Shown: in pieces, positions 16,629-25,500 of the stretch
Position numbering within the stretch: position 1 is the first letter of the stretch
Layout: the number at the start of each line of letters is the position of its first letter
Assembly (NCBI GenBank): GCA_002369325.1
Contig: DFDU01000007.1
Span: 1 to 28,884, forward strand
DNA length: 28,884 nt
Origin: Lachnospiraceae bacterium UBA3820
GTDB lineage: Bacteria; Bacillota; Clostridia; Lachnospirales; Lachnospiraceae
Reading direction: 5' to 3'
The notes under the pieces: generated by a model
Seen by the model: only the letters and a program-made list of their open reading frames with translations
Told to the model about the DNA's origin: nothing
Databases searched by the model: none
Program-made: the position numbers and the translations under genes

Positions 16629-17549
16629 TTACGGTCGAAGAAACTCCTTCAACCTTTCATTATAATTCTTTCCGTGGATCAGCCTTCCGGCAGAACGCTC
16701 TCTGAGATATGTAACAGCAGGCGTTCTGTTTACCGACATAAGATAAAGCGATTTCTCCGATAACTGTTCATCCGACATATATATAACTTCACGATGCGTA
16801 CCCATAGCCTCCATTGCAATTTCCAATTTCTTAAGAAACTGCTCTCGAGTCTCTGAGAATCTGTAAAGATAAGTAGCTGCATCTTCCCCCGTGTATAGCT
16901 CCACAGCACAACACCCGGCACCGAATGACGCATTCCAATATTGCTCCGGCCGCTTGGTTCTGAAAAGTCCCTTTTCTTCAAACGGTTCGTTCAGCGGCGT
17001 ATCGCGCAGGGCATTCTCTCGCATATTTTTTGTCTGCAAGGCTGTTTTTTCCGCCCTCTCGGCAAAAGGCTTCGTATCATAGCCCATCTTACCCACCGTG
17101 AACTGCTCGCCTGTTTGCATCAAGATATGAAAGCTGTATCCGTCTAACCACAACCGTTCGGTAAAACAAAGCGGGATTCTAATCGCATGGCATGTCTGCG
17201 GAAGAACACATATCGAATCCGAATAAAGCGCTATCTTCCCCCGACCGCTACCCTGCGGGATCGTATACTCGCCCTCACAGAGCATAATCTGTTCTTCATC
17301 CACAAACAAAGATTCCAAGCTCCGATTTCCGAAACAGTCCATTAACTCTTCCCAGAATCCGTCATAGGAGAAGCCCAGCATCGATATCTCGAGTTCCCCT
17401 TGTGAGAACGTACGGATCCTGATCCTGTGATTGATCGGAAGAATGGATTCCACATCGGCATAATCAAGCAACTTATCGTTAAAGCGGATTCCTTCCTTCT
17501 CTATAACAATGACTGTTTCATTTCCCGATACCTGTCCGTTGTATTTCAT
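16629..17549 (-). CDS. Unknown protein coupled to a zinc-ribbon protein
   Basis: A 306-residue soluble protein I cannot assign to a family. Residues 1-180 alternate short beta-like strands (TVIVIEKEGIRFNDKLLDYA, 'HRIRIRTFSQGELEISMLG', 'GRGKIALYSDSICVLP'), suggesting two PH-like beta domains; this is inference from pattern only. The C-terminal third has a charged linker and 'CCAVELYTGEDAATYLYRF' followed by helices. There is no signal peptide or membrane helix. Its ATG shares its A with the stop of the upstream gene (TGATG), so it is translated by coupling and should work with the zinc-ribbon protein. Codon use is richer in G and C than in the neighbouring regions, matching the rsgA fragment. 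Function unknown. Confidence 0.75.
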   Translation of the reverse strand: MKYNGQVSGNETVIVIEKEGIRFNDKLLDYADVESILPINHRIRIRTFSQGELEISMLGFSYDGFWEELMDCFGNRSLESLFVDEEQIMLCEGEYTIPQGSGRGKIALYSDSICVLPQTCHAIRIPLCFTERLWLDGYSFHILMQTGEQFTVGKMGYDTKPFAERAEKTALQTKNMRENALRDTPLNEPFEEKGLFRTKRPEQYWNASFGAGCCAVELYTGEDAATYLYRFSETREQFLKKLEIAMEAMGTHREVIYMSDEQLSEKSLYLMSVNRTPAVTYLRERSAGRLIHGKNYNERLKEFLRP

Positions 17550-18295
17550 CAGAGCTTCGTTCCGCAGCTGCCGCAGAATTTCATACCGGGCTCGTTCTCA
17601 AACCCGCAATTCGGGCAGGTGCCGCTCTTTTGCATTGACGACCCGCACTCGCCGCAGAACTTCAATCCTAACGCAACCTCTGCTCCGCAGTTCGGGCAAC
17701 GCTGTGTTCCGAGCGGCGATCCGCAATGATTGCAGAACTTTCCGCTTCCGGCAGGTTTTCCGCACTTCGGGCATACAGTGGTCCTGGTCTCAATCTTGCC
17801 CTGCCATACGGTTGCAGTTTCAGCCGCTTCGTCTATATTTCGGCGCATAGCCTGATTTCTCGCCTGAGCCACATAACTCGCTTCCCTCGGAGCACACTCA
17901 GTGCAAAGACCTTCATCCTCATTCCAGCAGTCCGCGCATACCCACTTATTGCAAGCCGGACATTTCTTAAACAGCGGCTGAACCTCAGCCTGCGCGGAAT
18001 CAAAGCATCTTTCCTGTTCTCTTCGCCATTCCGGAGACTGATTGCTGAAGCGGTCACTTACAAGATCGCTTCCTCGCTCGAGAGCCCATCCGATCTCACC
18101 TGCTTTCCCACCCAGAAAGCTTCCGATCGTAGACGCAAGTCTGCCTTTTCTCTCTGTTTTTGTGCGGTTTTTGTATGTGCTCGACTCAACAAATGTACTC
18201 TTCGCTCCGTTTCCGCAACAATCACAGTAAAACTCAAACTGAAACCCCGCTTCCGTCGAAAGATCATTATAGTTTCTCGTAAATGAATGTAACAT
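17549..18295 (-). CDS. Multi-zinc-ribbon protein
   Basis: A 248-residue protein from the ATG at 18295, chosen because GAGGAGGT sits just ahead of it; an upstream in-frame ATG at 18325 would make that site coding. It carries C24/C27 (YCDCCGNG) and a cross-brace-like cluster with cysteines at 112, 115, 120, 123, 131 and 134 (CPACNKWVCADCW, LCTEC). The tail has three double-zinc-ribbon units: CPKCGKPAGSGKFCNHCG (175-192), CPNCGAEVALGLKFCGECG (200-218) and CPNCGFENEPGMKFCGSCG (227-245). The middle (30-100) is basic, with a glycine-rich amphipathic part. Such ribbons bind zinc and usually mediate protein or nucleic-acid contacts; enzymatic residues are not seen. It is coupled by TGATG to the unknown 306-residue protein. 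Confidence 0.8.
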   Translation of the reverse strand: MLHSFTRNYNDLSTEAGFQFEFYCDCCGNGAKSTFVESSTYKNRTKTERKGRLASTIGSFLGGKAGEIGWALERGSDLVSDRFSNQSPEWRREQERCFDSAQAEVQPLFKKCPACNKWVCADCWNEDEGLCTECAPREASYVAQARNQAMRRNIDEAAETATVWQGKIETRTTVCPKCGKPAGSGKFCNHCGSPLGTQRCPNCGAEVALGLKFCGECGSSMQKSGTCPNCGFENEPGMKFCGSCGTKL

Positions 18296-18532
18296 ATGTA
18301 CCTCCTCTTCCGTAAAACCCCACAACAGTACCGATTCTAATATTTTATCATAAACCCATTGAAGCTTCTAGTTTTGCTCGACTCGAGTATGTGTCAAGTA
18401 CTCGTTGGTTCTTTCCCCATGATTTTGATTTTTGTCCATCTTCGTGTCTCTGCCAGATCATATATGTTCCTGTACCCTAGATTCCCGAAACCATAGTTAT
18501 GTGTTTCGGGAATCCAGGTTAATTATATTGTC
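18296..18532. other. Intergenic stretch with a 12-bp-stem hairpin and possible coding scrap
   Basis: No complete gene is seen. A perfect 12-base-pair inverted repeat, 18480-18491 (GATTCCCGAAAC) and 18503-18514, encloses an 11-base loop that is itself partly symmetrical. No T-tract follows, so it is not a standard terminator. On the minus strand a short open frame across 18409-18532 reads protein-like residues (LGYRNIYDLAETRRWTKIK) but has no start site, so it may be a decayed gene end. Confidence 0.35.
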
Positions 18533-19438
18533 TTATTCGACGGTCCAATCATTATTGAAGCAGATTATCAAATCAACCGCGGCTCCCTCAACTGAAAGAA
18601 GAATCTTATAAAAATCATTAACACCTGTAATTTTTGTTTTTTCATTTTTTATAACCGGTGAATCCGAAACTTCTTTAATACCAACACTGCTTAATTTTGT
18701 TACATACAGTCCGTTATTTACATTTAATACTTCTGCCGAAACATCTGTGCCTTCATAAGAAAAACTCTCTATATCTCCATATATACTTCTTACAAAACCA
18801 TCAGCTATGGCTTTTATACCTTTTTCATCTCCGCCAAATGCGGTAAGGTAGTTGTTATCTCCGTGAAGACTCTGGTATACCATGCAATCCGCTTCATATT
18901 CGGAAAGCTTTTCAACCTTATCGATACGGAAAAAACGGTCTACAAATCTGACAATATTTCTTGATGTAAGATAAACATATTCTTTAATTTGTATAGGAAT
19001 GTCCGGATTCTTCATAAACACGGGAACAATTCTGTCAATATCTCCCGATTTAATTGCTTCAAGGTCGTTTAATGTAAGGTGCTTATCTTTTCGGTAAGAT
19101 TTTAAATGTTCATTCAGACTATTCAGATCCATAAGTCCGCTTTCCATAATAGCCTGAACATAAAGAAGATATGAATCACCCTGCTCATCAAGCAGGTCCG
19201 CAACCTCTTCCTCGGTAAGATATCCTTTTTCAATAGCTATATCGCCGAACTTTTTGTCCTGCTGCTGTTGCAAAAGATTAACCTCTGCTGCCTGCTCCTC
19301 GCTCATATAGCCGAACTCAACAGCCAGAAGTCCCATTTTTACTTTGGAATTTTTAGTTGCTTCAAGCAATCCGTAATAATAATCTTCGGGAATTATCCCC
19401 TCATCCATAAGGTATTTTCCGAAATATACTCCAAACAT
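18533..19438 (-). CDS. MshEN-like repeat protein with C-terminal CheX-like phosphatase domain
   Basis: A 301-residue soluble protein. The N-terminus holds repeating units of about 30 residues: FGKYLMDEGIIPED (6-19), KMGLLAVEFGYMSEEQ (34-49) and KFGDIAIEKGYLTEEE (63-78), perhaps a fourth at 90-112. These resemble MshEN/T2SSE-N modules, some of which bind c-di-GMP. The C-terminal half resembles CheX. 'TDVSAEVLNVNNGLYVTKLS' (231-250) places D232, E236 and N239 as in the CheC/CheX/FliY phosphatase signature D-x3-E-x2-N, with Pro261 following at about the expected distance. A role in dephosphorylating a response regulator under c-di-GMP control is inference. It fits the two cyclases 3-6 kb away. 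The start is supported by ACGAGGT. It lies 119 bases after the ZIP gene, with a possible promoter of its own. Confidence 0.72.
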   Translation of the reverse strand: MFGVYFGKYLMDEGIIPEDYYYGLLEATKNSKVKMGLLAVEFGYMSEEQAAEVNLLQQQQDKKFGDIAIEKGYLTEEEVADLLDEQGDSYLLYVQAIMESGLMDLNSLNEHLKSYRKDKHLTLNDLEAIKSGDIDRIVPVFMKNPDIPIQIKEYVYLTSRNIVRFVDRFFRIDKVEKLSEYEADCMVYQSLHGDNNYLTAFGGDEKGIKAIADGFVRSIYGDIESFSYEGTDVSAEVLNVNNGLYVTKLSSVGIKEVSDSPVIKNEKTKITGVNDFYKILLSVEGAAVDLIICFNNDWTVE

Positions 19439-19557
19439 ACATTAAACCTCGTTTACAATATCTAACCCAAAAGTATCCGATATTGGTATTTTATCACAAA
19501 TAATCGATTTTTTAAACATTGAATTGTAACTTTCAGCACATTTTTCGGGCATTTTTA

Positions 19558-20340
19558 CTATCCCAACGCCACATCAAGAGCCATCATTATCGTAAATCCG
19601 ATTGCAAACATAATGACGCCTATATTTGAGTGTTCTCCGACCGCCATTTCGGGTATAAGCTCCTCAACAACCACATACATCATAGCTCCCGCCGCAAAGC
19701 TTAAAAGGTATGGCATGGCAGGAACTATAAAGCCAACCGCCAATATAGTCAGAAAACCAAAAACCGGTTCAACGGCTCCGGACATCACACCGCTCCAAAA
19801 CGCATTGCCTTTACCTTTTCCTTCTGCTGCAAGCGGCATAGATACAATAGCACCCTCCGGGAAATTCTGAATAGCTATACCAAGTGCCAGCGCAAGCGCC
19901 GCCCCAACAGTGATATTGGAGTTACCTGACTTGTATCCTGCATATACAACACCGACTGCCATACCCTCCGGTATATTATGAAGCGTTACGGCAAGTACCA
20001 TCATTGTCTTTCTTGCAAGCTTGCTTTTAGGACCCTCCGCCTTATCGGAATTTATATGTAAATGCGGTATAACCATATCAAGAAAAAGCAAAAACAAAAT
20101 CCCCATCCAAAAGCCGATAAATGCAGGAAGGAATGCGAGCCGTCCCATATCCTCCGACTGCTCCATTGCCGGTATGATAAGACTCCATATGGACGCTGCA
20201 ACCATTACACCTGAAGCAAATCCCGAAAGTGCTTTTTGCAGCTTAAAGCTCATCTCCTTTTTTAATAAAAATACACACGCTGCTCCAAGCGCTGTACCGA
20301 TAAAGGGAATCATAAGTCCCATAAAAATAGTAGTATTCAT
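19558..20340 (-). CDS. ZIP-family metal transporter
   Basis: A 260-residue protein with about eight membrane helices. The family metal-binding signatures are present: HNIPEGMAVG (121-130) in helix 4 and NFPEGAIVSMPL (159-170) in helix 5. A short histidine-bearing loop 'IPHLHINSDK' (91-100) lies between helices 3 and 4. ZIP proteins of the GufA/ZupT type move zinc or other divalent metals into the cytosol. Length is normal. The ribosome-binding site GGAGG is rather far (13 bases) from the ATG at 20340, but no other in-frame start exists. It follows the exonuclease gene by 65 bases on the same strand. Confidence 0.9.
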   Translation of the reverse strand: MNTTIFMGLMIPFIGTALGAACVFLLKKEMSFKLQKALSGFASGVMVAASIWSLIIPAMEQSEDMGRLAFLPAFIGFWMGILFLLFLDMVIPHLHINSDKAEGPKSKLARKTMMVLAVTLHNIPEGMAVGVVYAGYKSGNSNITVGAALALALGIAIQNFPEGAIVSMPLAAEGKGKGNAFWSGVMSGAVEPVFGFLTILAVGFIVPAMPYLLSFAAGAMMYVVVEELIPEMAVGEHSNIGVIMFAIGFTIMMALDVALG

Positions 20341-20405
20341 AAATCTGACAAATCCTCCGTTTTTTGACTCTATAATATCTTATGCTTATATTATAAACTA
20401 TGTCA

Positions 20406-21100
20406 CTAAATCAGACCCTTATTTTTTCTGACATTAATTGTAAAATTACAACCGGGATATCCCGGACATCCCCAAAATTCTCCGAATTTTCCGTTTCGAA
20501 GTATCATCTTTTTTCCACACCTTTCACATACGGGAATTGTTTTTGCCCCGGACGAAACAAGCTCTGATTCATTTTTAAGCAATTCGTAAACCTGCTGCGT
20601 CATATGACAATCCTTTAATGCCCTGTGTGCGCCTTCTGTGGATATACCATAATGTTGTGCCAGATCCGTCAATCTGTGATGTGCCATTTCCGGCAGGCAT
20701 TTTCTTGAAATATATAATGTGTCTATATAATCATTTCCGGGTATCATACCAAGATATTTTTCACAATCCCGATATATATATTTCATATCGAAAGAATGAA
20801 TATTGTGACCTGCCAGTGGCAACTCTTCTATGAATTCCACAAACAGCGGAAGAACATCGGCTATAACCGGTGAATCCTTCACCATATCATCATATATCCC
20901 GTTTACAGCACTTGCCCCTCGGAAATGTGACACTCCGGATTAACCAGTGTGCTAAACTCATCAATTACCTTATGGTTCTTTACCTTGACCGCTGAAATTT
21001 CAACAATCTTATCATTTGACGGTGAAATTCCCGTCGTCTCCAGGTCAAACACAACATAGTCCGGTTCAAATGTATCAAGTTTTTTCCCTCGGTTACTCAT
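20406..21100 (-). pseudogene. DEDDh 3'-5' exonuclease (DnaQ-like) with topoisomerase-type zinc finger, frameshifted
   Basis: The first part starts at the ATG at 21100 and carries [20 protein letters not shown], with the first catalytic Asp and Glu. It ends early at '...[10 protein letters not shown]'. The second part, in another frame, continues [19 protein letters not shown] and supplies 'LAGHNIHSFDMKYI' (Asp) and 'GAHRALKDC' (His and Asp). It then has a C-terminal CERCGKKMILRNGKFGEFWG zinc finger of the type found at the tail of topoisomerase I. Removing one G from the GGGG run (CCCC at 20915-20918 on the plus strand) restores a single frame of about 231 codons. So this is either a one-base insertion mutation or a sequencing error. 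The family trims DNA or RNA 3' ends. It lies 26 bases after the sce7726-like nuclease gene. Confidence 0.85.
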
Positions 21101-21126
21101 AATAATTTCAAGCTCCTGTAAGCATT

Positions 21127-21759
21127 TTATTTTTTATATTTCCTGCGTTTTTTTCTTCTTGGTTTTCGACCTTTTTCGGCTCTGTATTCATTTATCACAT
21201 CGGCGATGGTATTATAATCCCTTTCAAAGAGCTCTTCATATGCCTGCTGCCATAGTATTTCTCCCGGTACCTTCTCAAGCAGCTTTTCCTGAACAAATAA
21301 TTTGCTTTTTTCCTTATATTTCGGAAGTTCATTCTTTTCAAGCAAATGATTAAGCTCCGTTCTCCATAAAATTGTAATTTTACGCTCATCCTTTACCCCG
21401 GGATTGGCTTTTGGTTCACGGAGAATGTAAAAATCCGCCTTTCCGGTTTCGTTCAATTCAACGGTAATAATTCCCCACCATTCAGGCACATGCTCCTTTA
21501 CATGATTGGCGTGCGAAGACCCTGCCACGATGATATTCCGGTCATAATATATATCATAATTTTCGACTTGTTTTTTTAGTCTTGTGTAAGTGTCCGCATC
21601 ACTCTTTATCTCTATTCCGTACAGCACATCAGGTGTAATCATAACCACATCCGCTCTTGCACTTCCTGTCTGCTTTTCCTCTATAATCCTTATCTTTCCG
21701 TAGGTTTCCTCAAGAAAATCAAACAGCGGCTCGCGGATATCTTTATCATATAAAACCAT
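21127..21759 (-). CDS. sce7726-like PD-(D/E)xK nuclease-fold protein
   Basis: A 210-residue soluble protein. Residues 30-80 read '[20 protein letters not shown]' and '[20 protein letters not shown]', giving Asp37 with Glu50-x-Lys52, the layout of PD-(D/E)xK nucleases and of the sce7726 family as I recall it. '[20 protein letters not shown]' follows, as in those proteins. The C-terminus is strongly basic ([13 protein letters not shown]), suited to nucleic-acid binding. Function in this family is not established; nuclease activity is inference. It precedes the exonuclease gene by 26 bases, so the two nuclease-like proteins may be partners. The GGAGG site is 13 bases from the ATG, but an in-frame stop just upstream excludes an earlier start. 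Confidence 0.72.
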   Translation of the reverse strand: MVLYDKDIREPLFDFLEETYGKIRIIEEKQTGSARADVVMITPDVLYGIEIKSDADTYTRLKKQVENYDIYYDRNIIVAGSSHANHVKEHVPEWWGIITVELNETGKADFYILREPKANPGVKDERKITILWRTELNHLLEKNELPKYKEKSKLFVQEKLLEKVPGEILWQQAYEELFERDYNTIADVINEYRAEKGRKPRRKKRRKYKK

Positions 21760-21829
21760 CGATTAAACAAAAACCTCCAAATCCAATTCCATAATAAGCC
21801 TATCGGCCAAAAACAAAACCGGATACCTG

Positions 21830-22250
21830 TTACTTATCGTCATCTTCTTCATCATCTTCAACTATTTCATTATCTTCCTCAGGTTTAATTGATAAGTATT
21901 TGCAAATGCAATCATTATCGGTTTTGCCAACACAACGGAAAAAATACTGGCCACCACGCTCAATATAATAACCAGTTTCAATACAGTATCCAATATTCGA
22001 TTTGCCATATCCCTGTCTTTTTTTCCGAGATATCTTGCCGTAAGCGAGGATGTTACAGTATTAAGTGCAAAAAAATCGAAAAAATAAAGAGTCTCGGTTG
22101 ATTTGTAACCGAAACCGCCGATATAGCCGTAATGCCTAACTCCGACACCATCTTCGAATCTATAATTCCTGCAAATGTCGTAAACAGGGTCTCCAAAAAT
22201 GAAGGAATACCTATTTCAAAAATATCTTTAGTAATCTTTTTTTTATCCAT
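21830..22250 (-). pseudogene. MATE-family multidrug exporter, 5' remnant
   Basis: The frame from the ATG at 22250 reads like the first membrane helices of MATE transporters: 'FEIGIPSFLETLFTTFAGII', 'SKMVSELGITAISAVSVTNQ'. A poly-T run of seven (A's at 22069-22075) lacks one base and shifts the frame. The next frame continues as MATE (FFALNTVTSSLTARYLGKKD, RDMANRILDTVLKLVIILSV) and stops at 21864-21862. About 125 of the usual 450 residues remain. In a third frame a very acidic tail (KPEEDNEIVEDDEEDDDK) runs to TAA at 21832-21830, perhaps the true C-terminus left after an internal deletion. It cannot make a working transporter. Confidence 0.8.
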
Positions 22251-22320
22251 TATGTTTCTCTTGCCTTATCTTTTTATAATGTCTTTCAATGTAGCTTAAT
22301 CTAAATACAATCACGAAATA

Positions 22321-22348
22321 ATTTTAACATAATTCTTGATGAAATCAA
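22321..22348 (-). promoter_or_regulatory. Probable promoter of the MATE remnant
   Basis: Minus strand -35 TTGATT (22348-22343), 16-base spacer and -10 TAAAAT (22326-22321), about 70 bases before the remnant's ATG. Confidence 0.45.
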
Positions 22349-22397
22349 ATGAATTCTGTATTTTTCTTAATTTAAAAGGAATATTTAGACATAAAAA

Positions 22398-22448
22398 TAC
22401 CGACCTCCAATCGTTAGATTTTTGGTCTAACTTTTGGGGGTCGGTACA
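22398..22448. repeat. IS3/IS150-like inverted-repeat hairpin (MITE-like), also a terminator
   Basis: Two 21-base arms, 22398-22418 and 22426-22446, are inverted repeats matching at 18 of 21 positions, separated by TTTTTGG. The outer part is TACCGACC...GGTCGGTA. On the minus strand the right arm extends to TGTACCGACCCCCAAAAG, which resembles IS150-type terminal repeats as I remember them (TG at the outer end, then ACTGACCCCCAAAAGTTGGAC-like sequence). On the minus strand the hairpin is followed by TTTTTATG, so it can end transcription of the surface-protein gene. A related sequence is at 28584-28606. Element identity is inference. Confidence 0.55.
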
Positions 22449-22512
22449 GTAATCGGTCTCTTTTTGTCATATCATAATTTTTTATGACCTGTTTGCGCAT
22501 CTGCGCGTATAA

Positions 22513-25500
22513 TTATTGCTTTTCTTTTTTGGTCAGAATTACGATTCCGGCAAGTGATATAATCATTAACGCAATGATAATTCCGAAATCAAATGTATCT
22601 CCCGTCTTAACAGACTTATTTGTGGTAGTCGAAGTTGTTGTTATCTGCGGAGGTGTTACTTCGGTTGTTGACTCATCAATCGGATTTTCCACTATCTCAA
22701 GTTTAACCTCGGAATCATTTCCAACCTTAACTGTTGAAGTTTCTCCGCCGTTAACAACCTTTCCCGGTCCGCCCTTTGATACACGGGCACTTTCAAGTAC
22801 CTTAACCTTAAGCTCAACTTTTCCCTCCGTGCCCGAAGGTACATTTTTAATAGTCCATATAACCGTATGTGTTGATGCATCATATACACCGTCACCTGTT
22901 GAGCTTACATATGAAACATTTTTATCGAGCTTATCTTTAATAATTACATTTGCAGTATCGCTCATATAATTTTTATATAATATCTCGTAGGTAATCTCAT
23001 CTCCGACCTTAACACTTCCAAGTGTACCGGATCCCTCATATGGAGCGGTTTCTTTCTTGGCAGGAGTCTTAATTACCGGATTTTCTACAACTTCAAGGGT
23101 AAACTCATCATCATTTCCAACCTTAACAGTTGCTGTATCTCCACCATTAACAACCTTTCCCGGACCGTTGTTTTCAACAATAGCACCTTCAAGAACCTTA
23201 ACCTTAAGCTTAACCTTTCCTTCTTTTTCCGAAGCCACATCTTTTAAAGTCCATATAACCGAATGAGACGCCTTGTCATATACTCCGTTATCCGATGCAC
23301 TCACAAATTCTACATTTGCATCAAGCTTATCCTTGATTACAACATCTGCGGTGCGGTTTTTGTAATTTTTATATGAAATTTCATATGCGATTTCATCGCC
23401 CACCTTTACTTCGCCAAGGGTTCCGTTTCCTTCATAAGGTGATACTTCCTTCTTCGTAGGCGGCTCAATTTTTTCATAAACATTTCTTACATAAAACTCA
23501 AGGAATTTATTAAAGCCATCACTATAAGTTCCGATTACCTCAGGCACGCTGTCAAATGATGAATCCGATTCATTATAATCATTACTGAAGTGTCTGCTGT
23601 CATTATTTGGATCATTTCTTCTCCAGACATATTCGGTTTCTATGAATGTTTTCTTATATACCCATCTGTTTCCGTCTTTATCTGTAATAATTTCGGGAAC
23701 CGTGTTCTTATCCTCGTCTATGTATACCATACCTTCAGGTAAATCATACTCATAAACGATATTTGTTGCATTTTTACTTGGATCATTATCAATATCTATG
23801 GTTTTTTCTATTTCTTTATTATATGAAGATGTATTTGCTTCATATCCGTCATAACCATTGATATTTTTTCCGACTACACTATCAGAATCCCCCGCCTGAT
23901 CAACATATACTCCAAACTTAAATCCTGTAATTTTATCACGCGGAATAATCGGATTTCCGTCTGTATCTATTATTTTATTTTCAATCTCAATAGCAAAAGG
24001 TATTTTACTTATGGTCGCATCACCCGAGAGTAAGAAGTCCATACCGCTTATACCCCATCCGTGCATCTCTCCGGCCTGCCAATATGTTTCGAAATCCTCA
24101 CCCGGATGCGTTGTATATTGTGTTCCGTGAAGCGGCGGGCATTCGTTTCTTGTATCAAAATAGTCAAATGAATCTCTGATTGTTACATCTGTTTCTATAT
24201 AAAGCTCTTTGCCTTTATCATCATACAGATGTTCATTCGGGTCATATGGATTAGTATAATAAAATCTTACATTTGGCTGAACAGCTTCAACGGTATAAAC
24301 CACTCTGCTGTTTAATCTGTTGGCTTTTGTAGTTGCATCCGAATTGTCTCCCGGCGCACAGGTTGCAATTTTAAAGATTCCTTCAATACGAACCTGCGGA
24401 TAACTTCTGTCAGTTTCGTCATTGGCCGAATATCCCGTAATATAAAATGCATTTGTCAATTCATTTGTATCCGGAACGGCTCTGTTATTAGCATCTACCG
24501 ATTTTGCTTTATAGGCCTTAATCTTGGCTTTTCTAAGCTGTTCCTGACTTACGGTAACAACCTGGGCAACCCTAAGATCGTATCCGTCCGGATAATGCTC
24601 TCTGTCAACAGTCATGACCAGATTACCATTTTTGTCATAATAATTACCGTATGCGAGAGGTATATTTACCTCAACCGTATCAGATATCGCAATATCTATA
24701 TGATTAACCACATGGTTATACGGCTTACCGCCACCATAATCATATTCATCCAGCAAATCGTCAACCTTATATAAATAAAACTTAACTCCGTCATCAGGAT
24801 TTGTTGCATTACCCTGAATTCTTGTTTTATCGGCACTGATCGTCAAATAATTATTATTTTCCGATCTGATTTCATTATTATCATATATTACAGAATAATC
24901 TTCCGGGTAATTATCATATATAACTTTACCGCTGCTGTCCCTGTTTACACTTTTTGTTTTATCATCATTGTAAGATGGTGTAGAGACAACAAGACCGGAA
25001 GCATCATCCGGAGCTAAGCTTGTATATGCATATTCTGTAGCAAGCTGATTACCGTCATATGCAAATCCGTCGGAAATATAATGAAGATAAGTTTTGCTGC
25101 CAACACTGGTATACTTCCATGCAAATGTGGCATCTTCGGTAATTTTACCGTTTATCGCATCATAATCCGTCACCGGCTTTAATGAACCGTCATTCTGTAC
25201 TGTATATGCATTACCGTCAAATTCCGCAACAAGAACATAATCATGTCCTTCACGTATGCCGACTGCAGCAGGAGTTGTCGTTGCAATTGTTGCCGTAATC
25301 GAGAAGCTTTCCTGCTCATATACAATCTCTGTCGCATTCTCATTTAATTCTATATCTGTTATAACTTCCGTTCCTTCTTTTGCGAAATGAACTATGGAAA
25401 TCTCATCTTCGTTTGCAATTTCAGGAACGTCGTCATATTCGATTTTAACTTCAACAGGTAAAATCGGTTCAACCTTCTCGCCGTTATTTAATATCTCTAT

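Noticed and set aside
17726..18286. 186-residue plus-strand frame over the zinc-ribbon gene
   Set aside because: It is the complement of a Cys-rich GC-richer gene; composition (Arg, Ser, Phe) is typical of a shadow.
18409..18532. Minus-strand scrap resembling the end of a rhodanese-like domain (GYRNIYDLAE)
   Set aside because: Too short, with no start and stop-flanked; the resemblance rests on a few residues, so it is only mentioned in the intergenic entry.
22484..22969. 161-residue plus-strand frame rich in Ser, Thr, Val and Pro
   Set aside because: Antisense of the DUF11 repeats; its repeated look simply mirrors the duplicated domains, as does the frame at 23057-23266.
22677..23466. Possible CRISPR or direct-repeat array
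   Set aside because: The repeats are about 390 bases, in frame, and encode protein domains.
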